Source: CAZGQY01 sp964528035 (lineage in GTDB: Bacteria > Pseudomonadota > Gammaproteobacteria > Methylococcales > UBA1147). Taken from it: a DNA stretch of 18,566 nucleotides. Position numbers and translations under genes: made by a program. The stretch's first letter is position 1, and each line of letters starts with the position of its first letter. Location: assembly GCA_964528035.1 (NCBI GenBank), contig CAZGQY010000072.1, positions 1-18,566 on the forward strand, given 5' to 3'. Of the stretch, positions 8,442 through 16,203 are shown piece after piece. The notes below the pieces were generated by a model. The model was not told the DNA's origin, ran no database searches, and saw only the letters and a list, made by a program, of their open reading frames with translations.

Positions 8442-10052
8442 ATGGACTCAAAAGCCCTTTCTTTTGCGACAATTATTCCTGGACAATCTTATTGTTTCTG
8501 GATGGTGCTGCTGCTGTTTTTGCTTCAGGGGCCCGTATTTGCGGCAGGGAAATGGTTCATTACACCCAGTCTGGAATTCAACGAGACCTGGTCAGATAAT
8601 ATTAACCTGAGTCCCTCAGGTGCAAGAAAGAGTGCATTTGTGTCAGAAATAAATCCGGGGATTGCAGTTTCCAGATTAGGGGGCAGGAACAATATTGATT
8701 TTAATTATCGCATGCAGAATATAATTAATCAGGGGGGCGGGGGTAATGTCAATGTCAATCATCAGTTGCAGTTGAATTCCTTCTCGGAACTGTCCAGAAA
8801 TCGCTTATTTTTGAATGCACGAAGTACAGTTTCGCAGCAGAATATTGTTAATACCGGGCAGCTTGCCAGAGATAATTTAACCAATTCCAGTAATCGGGCT
8901 GATGTTTATACTTTCAGTGTGAATCCGCAATGGACGCCGAGGTTTAACGGTTACGCTAACGGTTTGTTTCGACTCGGATACGACTTTGTCGATACCACTG
9001 CAGATCAGGCGACAACCTCGAATACCTATTCGGGACATGCGGAATTATCGAGTGGTTACAAATTTAACCAGATGACTTGGAGAATGGCGTATGACCATAG
9101 CTTAAGTCGGCGCGATAGCACATCAGTCGGTGGCGTATCCGTGGACAACGATGTGACTTTTCGAAGTTATAATGCAGAGGTTCGCTATCGTTTTACCCGA
9201 AGATATGCTGTTTTCGCACAGGCCGGGTATATTGATAACACCATACCGGAGTCTACCGGTACCAATCAGAACGGTGCGTTTTATACATTCGGTGCAGCCT
9301 GGACGCCGAGTCATCGATTTACTTTGCAAGGTGCTTACGGGATTAATCAACGATTTGTATCTGTACTGCTGGCTCCAACTGTACGTACTAGTATGAGCGT
9401 AAGGTACCAAAATTCCAATGTAGGTACCAACACGGGTGATGTCTGGAGTGCGTCATTGAACCATCGTTCAGCCAGAATGGTTTGGACTGGGCGTTATTTT
9501 GAAGATACAACGACCATCCAGCAAATTCTACTCAATCAGAATGTATTTAATACGCCGACTACTTCGGGGCAGCAAGTAGCAAATCCTGCCGGCAATCAAC
9601 CTTTTAGTAGTAATCTGGGCTTAGCCAGTTTCACCAATGAAGTATTGGTGAGGAAACGTGGGGAGTTATCCGTTTCCGGGTCAACCGCGAAAAGTGATTT
9701 GAACTTAACCTTGTTTCATTCGCGTAGAATTTCTCAGTTGACACAAAATCGTGATACCTCGGTCGGGGTTTCTGGATTTTGGGCCTGGCGGTTTTTACCG
9801 AGAACAACTTCCACGCTTAGCCTGTCCTGGAATCGAAATAGTAATTCAAGCGGTTTAATTCCAGGCGCAAGTCGAGAAGATACGCTTTATACCGGCGCTT
9901 TAACGATCACCAGAAATATCGCAGATTATTTCAATATATCGAGAGGAATTTTTGGATCTATTGAGTACCGATATTTTATGCAAAATTCTTCCGATCCGGG
10001 GTTCTCCTTTCAGGAGAATCGTATATCGGCTTCACTTGCTATTAATTTTTAA
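8442..10052 (+). CDS. XrtA-locus outer-membrane beta-barrel protein
   Basis: This protein of about 536 residues resembles the PEP-CTERM-associated outer-membrane barrel family (TIGR03016, from memory). It has an N-terminal signal peptide with the hydrophobic stretch MVLLLFLLQGPVFAA and probable cleavage near residue 34-35. The rest consists of many alternating, aromatic-rich strands with Asn/Ser/Thr turns, ending in ASLAINF with a C-terminal Phe, the usual BAM recognition end. It may form the outer-membrane pore for the polymer or a cell-surface anchor; the function is unproven. The reading frame extends up to a TTG at 8421, but the ATG at 8442 gives a shorter n-region. Neither has a strong ribosome binding site. 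A 159-base non-coding gap separates it from the kinase gene. Confidence 0.8.
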   Translation: MDSKALSFATIIPGQSYCFWMVLLLFLLQGPVFAAGKWFITPSLEFNETWSDNINLSPSGARKSAFVSEINPGIAVSRLGGRNNIDFNYRMQNIINQGGGGNVNVNHQLQLNSFSELSRNRLFLNARSTVSQQNIVNTGQLARDNLTNSSNRADVYTFSVNPQWTPRFNGYANGLFRLGYDFVDTTADQATTSNTYSGHAELSSGYKFNQMTWRMAYDHSLSRRDSTSVGGVSVDNDVTFRSYNAEVRYRFTRRYAVFAQAGYIDNTIPESTGTNQNGAFYTFGAAWTPSHRFTLQGAYGINQRFVSVLLAPTVRTSMSVRYQNSNVGTNTGDVWSASLNHRSARMVWTGRYFEDTTTIQQILLNQNVFNTPTTSGQQVANPAGNQPFSSNLGLASFTNEVLVRKRGELSVSGSTAKSDLNLTLFHSRRISQLTQNRDTSVGVSGFWAWRFLPRTTSTLSLSWNRNSNSSGLIPGASREDTLYTGALTITRNIADYFNISRGIFGSIEYRYFMQNSSDPGFSFQENRISASLAINF

Positions 10053-10074
10053 CGGATATTGGAACGGACTATCA

Positions 10075-11130
10075 ATGTACGATTCGTTTTATAAACTTCA
10101 AAAGAAACCCTTTCAACTAAATCCCGATCCGGATTTCTTTTTTAACAGCCCAGTGCATAAAAGGGCCTTGGCATATTTGCGCTACGGTTTAGCACAGGGT
10201 GAGGGATTTATTGTTGTGACCGGGTTGCCCGGAACTGGGAAAACCATGTTGGTCAAAGCCTTGTTTCAGGAAATCAGGCATGAAAATGTTGTCGCCGGTT
10301 TAATGGTCACAACTCACGTTGGTGCGGATGATACATTAAGGATTATAGCCGCTACCTTCGGTTTGGGACATGATGGAAGCAAAGCGACATTATTAAAGAG
10401 TCTGGAATCCTTTTTTCGTTCTAAAGCACGTGAAGGTAAGCGCATACTTTTGGTTGTCGATGAAGCTCAAAACTTACCGAGGGATTCATTGGAAGAATTG
10501 CGTATGCTGTCCAATTTTGAAATGAACGGGCGTTCACTTTTTCAGAGTTTTTTGTTAGGGCAGGACGAATTTCGGCAACTGCTTCAACTGGATACAATGG
10601 AGCAAGTGCGGCAACGCATTACAGCGACATTTCATTTGAGGCCCTTTGAAAAAAATGAGACTAAGGACTATATACTTCATCGTCTAAAGACCGCTGGGTG
10701 GAAAAAAGATCCGAAGTTTAGCGATGATGTTTTTAGCGAAGTTCATGAATATGCGCATGGAATTCCACGACGAATTAATTCTCTGTGCGACCGTTTGTTA
10801 CTGTATGGCTTTTTGGAGGAAATTCATACTATCGATGCGAAAGCCGTGAAGATTGTTATTGAAGAGATTGATGAGGATCATACGCCTCCTCCTGGATCGG
10901 CTGAGAATACAACGAGCGTTACGGGCCCGTCATTAAACACTTTTGTTGACTCAGGCGTGCAGGCGACCGGTAGCGTTGAAGATCGATTGCGACGCTTGGA
11001 ATGGATGGTGGAGAATTTGCGCCAGGTTGTTCAAAAAGAGCGTGCTCTTTTACGAAAGGCAGTTTTGCTTCAACTGGATATGGGTGAAGTTTACGACGAT
11101 TCAATTGATGTGAATAAGGATGTGAATTGA
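10075..11130 (+). CDS. XrtA-locus AAA/ExeA-like ATPase
   Basis: This 351-residue ATPase matches the PEP-CTERM-locus putative secretion ATPase family (TIGR03015, from memory; ExeA/GspA-like). The N-terminus MYDSFYKLQKKPFQLNPDPD is diagnostic and fixes the start at the ATG at 10075, although the frame stays open upstream into the barrel gene. Walker A is GLPGTGKT (50-57), Walker B is ILLVVDEAQN (124-133), and an arginine-rich sensor region lies near RQRI and PRRINSLCDR (230-240). After about residue 270 there is a polar linker and a likely coiled coil (about 300-340, VEDRLRRLEWMVENLRQVV), which may mediate oligomerisation. It overlaps the next gene by 4 bases. Confidence 0.86.
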   Translation: MYDSFYKLQKKPFQLNPDPDFFFNSPVHKRALAYLRYGLAQGEGFIVVTGLPGTGKTMLVKALFQEIRHENVVAGLMVTTHVGADDTLRIIAATFGLGHDGSKATLLKSLESFFRSKAREGKRILLVVDEAQNLPRDSLEELRMLSNFEMNGRSLFQSFLLGQDEFRQLLQLDTMEQVRQRITATFHLRPFEKNETKDYILHRLKTAGWKKDPKFSDDVFSEVHEYAHGIPRRINSLCDRLLLYGFLEEIHTIDAKAVKIVIEEIDEDHTPPPGSAENTTSVTGPSLNTFVDSGVQATGSVEDRLRRLEWMVENLRQVVQKERALLRKAVLLQLDMGEVYDDSIDVNKDVN

Positions 11131-12284
11131 ACAATATAAATAAAACTAAACCGGTCGTATTGTGTGTCGTTGGAGCCCGGCCGAATTTTATGAAAATAGC
11201 GCCAATTTTCGCTTCACTGCAAAATAATAGCAATGTGTTGAGTACTTATCTTGTACACACGGGGCAGCACTATGATGAAGCGATGAAGGATGCTTTTTTT
11301 AAACAGTTGGGCATACCCGAACCCGATATTGATCTGGAGGTAGGTTCTGCCAGTCATGCCGTTCAAACAGCGCAGGTAATGCTGAAATTCGAACCGGTTC
11401 TTGATCAGATACAGCCGTGTTGTATTGTGGTGGTTGGGGACGTTAATTCGACAATTGCCTGCAGTCTTGTTGCAGTGAAAAAACATGTTCCTGTTGTGCA
11501 CGTAGAGGCTGGACTACGCAGTAATGATCGAGGGATGCCCGAGGAGATTAATAGGATATTAACAGATCAGCTTTCCGATTTACTGTTTACCACAGAGCGG
11601 TCTGCGAAAAATAACCTTTGTAACGAGGGAATTAGTGAAAACAAAGTCCATTTTGTTGGTAACGTTATGATTGACTCTTTACTGAATAATCTCCAACGAA
11701 CAGTTTCTCTGGCCGAAATATTTGCTAACCATAATGTTGATATGCCTGCAACGGTTCAATCAGGAAGCTACGCGGTATTAACGTTGCACAGACCATCGAA
11801 CGTTGATGACCCAGCAGTATTTCAACGTATACTGGGAACTGTTTCTGATGTGGCCCGGAAAATACCTGTGATTTTTTCGATTCATCCCAGAACGCAAAAA
11901 ATGATCTCAGAAATGGCTATGAATCGTTTTTTGGAGGCTCCCGGTATGGTTTGTTTCCCACCCTTGCCTTATCTTGAAATGTTGGGGTTGATGAAAACAG
12001 CTCGACTGGTTTTGACCGACTCTGGAGGTCTACAGGAAGAAACAACGGCGCTGGGTGTACCCTGTGTTACCTTGAGGGAAAATACTGAACGACCGATCAC
12101 GGTTGATCAAGGGACTAATACGATCGTTGGTAGTGATGCCGAAAAAATCATGACGTGTATCGATGATGTTCTGGAATCAGGCGGCAAAGCGGGATGTGTT
12201 CCTGAATTCTGGGACGGAAAAGCAGCGGACCGAATTGTCGATATACTTAAGATGAATTACGTAACAGAAACGAGTGTTCAGTGA
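11127..12284 (+). CDS. wecB: UDP-N-acetylglucosamine 2-epimerase (non-hydrolysing)
   Basis: This 385-residue cytosolic enzyme interconverts UDP-GlcNAc and UDP-ManNAc, a precursor for ManNAc or ManNAcA residues in the glycan. Family motifs are GARPNFMKIAP (from 16), HTGQHYD (44-50), GDVNST (104-109), HVEAGLRS (125-132), PEEINR (138-143), then HRPSNVDD, HPRT, and TDSGGLQEE, followed by ERPITVDQGTN. The start is a TTG whose TTGA overlaps the stop of the ATPase gene, with AAGGA at 11116-11120 spaced 6 bases. No ATG lies between this TTG and the GARPN motif. The overlap indicates translational coupling. An epimerase in this position is common in XrtA loci. Confidence 0.93.
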   Translation: MNNINKTKPVVLCVVGARPNFMKIAPIFASLQNNSNVLSTYLVHTGQHYDEAMKDAFFKQLGIPEPDIDLEVGSASHAVQTAQVMLKFEPVLDQIQPCCIVVVGDVNSTIACSLVAVKKHVPVVHVEAGLRSNDRGMPEEINRILTDQLSDLLFTTERSAKNNLCNEGISENKVHFVGNVMIDSLLNNLQRTVSLAEIFANHNVDMPATVQSGSYAVLTLHRPSNVDDPAVFQRILGTVSDVARKIPVIFSIHPRTQKMISEMAMNRFLEAPGMVCFPPLPYLEMLGLMKTARLVLTDSGGLQEETTALGVPCVTLRENTERPITVDQGTNTIVGSDAEKIMTCIDDVLESGGKAGCVPEFWDGKAADRIVDILKMNYVTETSVQ

Positions 12285-12352
12285 GATATTATGGACGGAA
12301 TGAATTGCAATATGGATGCACTATTCTAAATATTTTGATTACTCTCTATATT

Positions 12353-12391
12353 GACTAATAGGCTATTATTCGGGTTAGTCTGTTTTTATTT
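12353..12391 (+). terminator. Weak hairpin with T-rich tail
   Basis: GACTAA (12353-12358) and TTAGTC (12375-12380) can pair, followed directly by a T-rich run (TGTTTTTATTTT). The stem is short and AT-rich and the loop is about 16 bases, so termination would be weak at best. It lies in the 129-base gap after wecB and might only attenuate read-through into the deacetylase gene. Confidence 0.2.
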
Positions 12392-12413
12392 TCCACTTTA
12401 GATTAGGCAATGA

Positions 12414-13259
12414 ATGTCCACAAAACATATTAGTAATGCGATGACCGTGGACGTGGAAGACTATTTCCAGGTTTCTGCGTTTGAAAAAAATATTTCAAGA
12501 AATGATTGGGACAAACTACCATGTCGGGTTGAAGCCAATACCCACAGAATATTGGATATGTTCGCCAGGTACGATGTTTCAGCAACTTTTTTCACATTAG
12601 GGTGGGTCGCGCAACGCTATCCCGATTTGATTAAACGAATAGTTGATGATGGCCACGAGCTTGCGTGCCACGGTTTTAGTCATATTCGAGTCACCGAGCA
12701 AACTCCTGAGGAGTTTCGCGATGATGTGATTCGAGCCAAATCTCTATTAGAGGATATTGGCGGAGTTGCGGTGAAAGGGTATCGTGCAGCCAGCTATTCA
12801 ATCGGAGCGAGTAATTTGTGGGCACTCGATGTACTTGAGGACATTGGCTTTGATTACAGCTCCAGTATTTATCCTGTAAAGCACGATTTATATGGGATGC
12901 CGGATGCGCCCAGATTTTCGTTTGAGCCAACTGCGAAAAAAAAATTATTGGAAGTTCCTGTGACGACAGTTCGCTTCGGGAATAGAAATATTCCTTGTGG
13001 TGGCGGTGGTTATTTCAGACTGTTTCCCTATTCCATTTCAAAGTATGCTTTGGCTCGAGTGAATAATCTTGAAGGCCAGTCGGGAGTATTCTATTTTCAT
13101 CCCTGGGAGATTGATCCGGACCAGCCCAGGCAAAAAAATATACCCTTGAAGACACGCTTTCGACATTATCTTAATTTGCACCGTATGGAACGCCGTTTGG
13201 AAAGACTGCTTGGGGATTTTAGCTGGAATACCATGGGTGCAATATTTCTTGAAAGGTAA
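12414..13259 (+). CDS. XrtA-locus polysaccharide deacetylase
   Basis: This 281-residue NodB-type (CE4) deacetylase matches the PEP-CTERM-associated family (TIGR03006, from memory) and probably removes acetyl groups from amino sugars of the exopolysaccharide. The start MTVDVEDYFQVSAFE (Asp13, Asp16) is diagnostic. The metal-binding HGFSH motif holds His86 and His90, GYRAASYSI holds Arg124, and YFHPWEID (227-234) gives the late conserved His. No signal peptide is evident. An ATG at 12410 is in another frame; the start at 12414 is read with a weak upstream AGG. The last codon is completed, and the stop codon supplied, by an inserted MITE-like element. Removing it would give a tail ending Leu-Glu-Ser-Ser-Asp with a stop at 13401, so the insertion changes only the last few residues. 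Confidence 0.88.
   Translation: MSTKHISNAMTVDVEDYFQVSAFEKNISRNDWDKLPCRVEANTHRILDMFARYDVSATFFTLGWVAQRYPDLIKRIVDDGHELACHGFSHIRVTEQTPEEFRDDVIRAKSLLEDIGGVAVKGYRAASYSIGASNLWALDVLEDIGFDYSSSIYPVKHDLYGMPDAPRFSFEPTAKKKLLEVPVTTVRFGNRNIPCGGGGYFRLFPYSISKYALARVNNLEGQSGVFYFHPWEIDPDQPRQKNIPLKTRFRHYLNLHRMERRLERLLGDFSWNTMGAIFLER
13248..13255 (+). repeat. Target-site duplication, left copy
   Basis: CTTGAAAG lies immediately left of the element at 13256-13385 and is identical to the copy at 13386-13393. A perfect 8-base direct repeat at the exact boundaries of a terminal-inverted-repeat element is the footprint expected of transposition. Confidence 0.75.
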
Positions 13260-13385
13260 CTGCTCGCCCCTCTATGGGGGATCTGTGGAGGAAGTGTATG
13301 CGGCAGGTAAGCCGCATCCAAGCCTACAAGGATGTATTTACGGCGTCTTCCGGAACAGATCACCCATAGAGGGGCGAGCAGTTAC
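13256..13385. mobile_element. 130-base MITE-like non-autonomous element
   Basis: The element is bounded by long terminal inverted repeats beginning GTAACTGCTCGCCCCTCTAT. The left repeat runs to 13286 and the right is 13355-13385, with a single mismatch over 31 bases; the complementarity extends 3 more bases into the flanks. An 8-base direct repeat CTTGAAAG flanks it exactly. The interior holds a perfect 7-base hairpin, ATGCGGC (13298-13304) with GCCGCAT (13311-13317). There is no transposase, so mobility would need an enzyme in trans. IRs starting GTAA with 8-base duplications are the known pattern of the IS66 family, making that a candidate parent (inference). The folded transcript could also act on mRNA stability or termination between the deacetylase and FemAB genes. 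Confidence 0.78.
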
Positions 13386-13393
13386 CTTGAAAG
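13386..13393 (+). repeat. Target-site duplication, right copy
   Basis: This is the second CTTGAAAG, directly right of the element and identical to 13248-13255. Collapsing the two copies and the element restores a continuous reading frame at the end of the deacetylase gene. Confidence 0.75.
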
Positions 13394-13420
13394 TAGTGAT
13401 TAAATCAAAAGGTTTTTAAT

Positions 13421-14455
13421 GTGACGACAAGTATGGAAATAAGAGTTCTGGATGAGCACTCAAAATTAAAGTGGGATGCGTTTGTAGAAAATTGCCAGGA
13501 AGCTACTTTTTTTCACAAAGCAGGGTGGAAAGAAGTCATCGAACGTTCATTTGGGCACAATACTCATTTTTTGTATGCGGAAAGCGATGATGAAATTCAC
13601 GGTGTAATTGCGCTTGGGCAGGTAAAAAGTAAACTTTTTGGTAATGCTTTGATATCAGCTCCATTTTGTGTCTACGGGGGCGTTGCAGCGAATAATGAAA
13701 ATGCTCGGGTTAAACTCAGTCAGGCCGCCTCAGACCTGGCTCGTAGTCTCGATGTCGATTATCTGGAAATGCGTAATCGCAGTGAATGTGATCCTCAGCG
13801 ACCGAAAAAAGATTTGTATGTGACTTTTCGCCGAGAGTTGGATCAGGATCCGGAAAAAAATTTGCAGGCAATACCCAGGAAGCAGCGGGCGGTAGTACGC
13901 AAAGGAATGAAAGCTGGATTGGAAGGTGTGATTGATACGGATGTCGAGCGTTTTTATGATATCTATGCACAAAGCGTTCGTAACCTGGGTACACCGGTAT
14001 TTTCGCGTAAATATTTTTCGGTACTGAAGGAAGTGTTCGGTGATGCCTGTGAGGTTTTAACTATCGAACATCAAGGGCGCGCTGTGAGCAGCGTCATGAG
14101 CTTTTATTTTCGTAATGAAGTATTGCCTTATTATGGTGGCGGGACGAGTGAAGCGCGCGGTCTTAAAAGTAATGATTTTATGTATTGGGATCTAATGTGT
14201 CGTGCATTGCCACGTGGTGTGAAAATTTTTGACTATGGGAGGAGCAAGAAGGGTACGGGTTCGTACCGCTTCAAAAGGCATTGGGGTTTTGAGCCGGAAC
14301 CCCTTTTTTATGAATTTGATTTGGTCAGGGCCAAATCGTTACCGGATATCAATCCTTTGAATCCAAAATATAAAATATTTATTGCTTTATGGCAAAAGCT
14401 TCCTTTGCCTGTCAGTATGGCAGTCGGGCCATGGATTTCCAAAAATATTGGTTAG
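13421..14455 (+). CDS. XrtA-locus FemAB-like GNAT-fold protein
   Basis: This 344-residue protein matches the FemAB-related PEP-CTERM-associated family (TIGR03019, from memory). Relatives transfer aminoacyl groups, in FemX-like enzymes from aminoacyl-tRNA to peptidoglycan precursors; the substrate here is unknown. Two acetyltransferase-like halves are visible. The signature DYGRSKKGTGSYRFKRHWGF lies at 271-290, and PYYGGGTSEARGLKSNDFMYW at about 236-256 is a further conserved block. The C-terminus GPWISKNIG looks complete. The start is the GTG at 13421 with AAAGG upstream (spacing 8); the ATG at 13433 lacks a ribosome binding site. The MITE lies just upstream, widening a spacing that was probably 17 bases. 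Confidence 0.85.
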   Translation: MTTSMEIRVLDEHSKLKWDAFVENCQEATFFHKAGWKEVIERSFGHNTHFLYAESDDEIHGVIALGQVKSKLFGNALISAPFCVYGGVAANNENARVKLSQAASDLARSLDVDYLEMRNRSECDPQRPKKDLYVTFRRELDQDPEKNLQAIPRKQRAVVRKGMKAGLEGVIDTDVERFYDIYAQSVRNLGTPVFSRKYFSVLKEVFGDACEVLTIEHQGRAVSSVMSFYFRNEVLPYYGGGTSEARGLKSNDFMYWDLMCRALPRGVKIFDYGRSKKGTGSYRFKRHWGFEPEPLFYEFDLVRAKSLPDINPLNPKYKIFIALWQKLPLPVSMAVGPWISKNIG

Positions 14456-14466
14456 TCGCTGTTTAA

Positions 14467-14643
14467 GGATACTCATTATTAAATGGTTTTAGAGCGGCAT
14501 ATAAGTATCCTGGGGATCTGTTAAGGATGAATAGTCAATCCACTGAGAAAGGTTTGCGACACGCCCAAAATATAGAGGTTGGTGCCCGGGGGTATTTGAT
14601 GACCCAGTATTCAAATGCAATGCAGCAACTTATTGTTCTATGA
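14467..14643 (+). pseudogene. Possible 3' relic of a glycosyltransferase gene
   Basis: After the stop at 14464-14466 this frame is open to the TGA at 14641-14643, which overlaps the exosortase ATG (ATGA). From the ATG at 14527 it encodes 38 residues. The end, with EVGARGYLMTQYSNAMQQL, resembles the C-terminal helix of GT4 glycosyltransferases (a GAR-Y-hydrophobic-x-x-x-YS pattern followed by a short amphipathic helix). Many XrtA loci carry a GT4 gene (TIGR03087 type) between femAB and the exosortase, exactly here. I infer that this gene was lost by deletion, leaving its last codons and its overlap with the exosortase start. Alternatively it is a small leader peptide coupled to exosortase translation. 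Confidence 0.42.
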
Positions 14644-16196
14644 ATTGTATTCTAAAAGTTGATGGTGTTGGCTCTCGAGAATGGCTGTTTCCTGTTGCAG
14701 TTTTATTAAGCAGTATTTGTTTCTTGTCGCTGATTTATTGGCAGACTGCGACCACAATTGTCGCAACATGGGGGAGTTCGGAGACTTTTGCCCATGGTTA
14801 TTTGATCGTACCTATTAGTGTTTACTTGATTTGGATTCAACGAAATCAATTACTCCAGTTGGTTCCTGTACCAGATTACCGCCCCTTGGTTTTGCTGTTT
14901 TTGTTAGGTTTTATTTGGTTGCTTGCATACCTAATCGGTATTCAAGTGTTGCAGCAGTATTGTTTTGTGGGAATGATCCCGTTGCTGGTATGGACCCTTC
15001 TGGGATGGGATGTAACCAAAAAGATATTGTTTCCGCTTGGGTTTTTGTTGTTTGCCGTGCCGACCGGTGAATTTATGATTCCCACTTTACTGCAATTTAC
15101 TGCGGATTTTACAGTTTCGTTAGTACGTCTAGTGGGTATACCGATTTATAGAGACGGTAATTATTTTAGTCTTCCTAGTGGTGACTGGTCAGTTGTCAAG
15201 GCCTGCAGCGGTATTCGTTATCTGATCGCTTCCGTAACTCTTGGGTGTTTGTACGCGTATATTAGCTATAGGAGTCTATGGCGTCGATCGGCGTTCATCG
15301 TTCTGGCGGTGTTATTTCCTATTGTTGCCAATGGTCTTCGTGCATTCGTGATTGTCATGATTGGACATTTCAGCAAAATGAAACTTGCAGTGGGTGTTGA
15401 TCACCTGATATACGGATGGGTGTTTTTTGGCATGGTAATGCTCATTATGTTCTGGATTGGTGGTTGTTGGAAAGAAAATACGGAACATTCGGATCAACAC
15501 CGGATTCCAGAAAGCGTTAGTAACCCTCCCATTGCAAAAAAACATGTCATTATTTTGTTCGCGGGCGCAGCGTTGATTTTGGTCAGTATCTGGCCGGTGC
15601 GGGCTGCATACATTAGCGTCGGAGTGGCTGATGTCGGGGAAACAGTGGAACTATCAGCGCCTAAGAATGTGTTGCCCTGGAGGCAGCTTGATAAGACGAT
15701 AGACGATTGGCATCCATCATATACAGGTTATAGCAAGCAAGAAAAGTTTGTATATATTGATGATGAGCAAATCCCCGTGAACGTTTATCTGATTTACTAT
15801 CCTAACCAGGTTCAGGGTAGAGAATTAGTGAATTCAGAAAACCTTTTAGTTGCACCGGATGATCCGGGATGGAAGATTTTGACCCATTCTGGCATTAGTG
15901 TGACGATCGATAATCAATTACAAAACGTTGAACAAAGTCGATTGATCTCAGGTAGGCGGCCATATTTGGTATGGCGACTAAACTGGGTGAATGGTGTATT
16001 TACTCCGAGTGCGCTATATACAAAAATTCTGGAGGCAAAACAAAAATTATCAGGGAAAAATACAGACGGGGCGGCATTGGTTTTGCGTACTGAGTATGAT
16101 GAAAAACTCGAAATATCAAAATCGAGATTGCAGCGATTCGCGAGTGTTATGTTGCCGTCTATAGATGCTGCATTACGCGATACAGGGAAAAAGTGA
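14640..16196 (+). CDS. xrtA: Exosortase A fused to EpsI-like domain
   Basis: This 518-residue polytopic inner-membrane protein is the transpeptidase-like enzyme that recognises and processes C-terminal PEP-CTERM sorting signals. The N-terminal exosortase domain (about 15-275) has multiple membrane helices and ETFAHGYLIVPIS near the first loop. The proposed catalytic residues are Cys189 in KACSGIRY, Arg234 in ANGLRA and His255 in VDHLIYGW. A further helix at about 303-320 precedes an extracytoplasmic EpsI-like domain (about 325-515; TIGR02914-like, from memory), so the two functions are fused, as is frequent for XrtA. The start ATG overlaps a preceding short frame by 4 bases (ATGA), suggesting translational coupling. 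It ends 7 bases before the glycosyltransferase gene. Confidence 0.92.
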   Translation: MNCILKVDGVGSREWLFPVAVLLSSICFLSLIYWQTATTIVATWGSSETFAHGYLIVPISVYLIWIQRNQLLQLVPVPDYRPLVLLFLLGFIWLLAYLIGIQVLQQYCFVGMIPLLVWTLLGWDVTKKILFPLGFLLFAVPTGEFMIPTLLQFTADFTVSLVRLVGIPIYRDGNYFSLPSGDWSVVKACSGIRYLIASVTLGCLYAYISYRSLWRRSAFIVLAVLFPIVANGLRAFVIVMIGHFSKMKLAVGVDHLIYGWVFFGMVMLIMFWIGGCWKENTEHSDQHRIPESVSNPPIAKKHVIILFAGAALILVSIWPVRAAYISVGVADVGETVELSAPKNVLPWRQLDKTIDDWHPSYTGYSKQEKFVYIDDEQIPVNVYLIYYPNQVQGRELVNSENLLVAPDDPGWKILTHSGISVTIDNQLQNVEQSRLISGRRPYLVWRLNWVNGVFTPSALYTKILEAKQKLSGKNTDGAALVLRTEYDEKLEISKSRLQRFASVMLPSIDAALRDTGKK

Positions 16197-16203
16197 CCAG
16201 GAT

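Noticed and set aside
8350..8610. 86-residue plus-strand ORF overlapping the barrel gene start
   Set aside because: It is out of frame with the clear signal peptide and barrel gene, lacks a good start, and its Cys/Phe-rich peptide looks like frame-shifted coding sequence.
13256..13385. Reading the long inverted repeat as an ordinary rho-independent terminator
   Set aside because: There is no T run after the right arm, the arms are separated by about 68 bases, and the exact 8-base flanking duplication is better explained by transposition.
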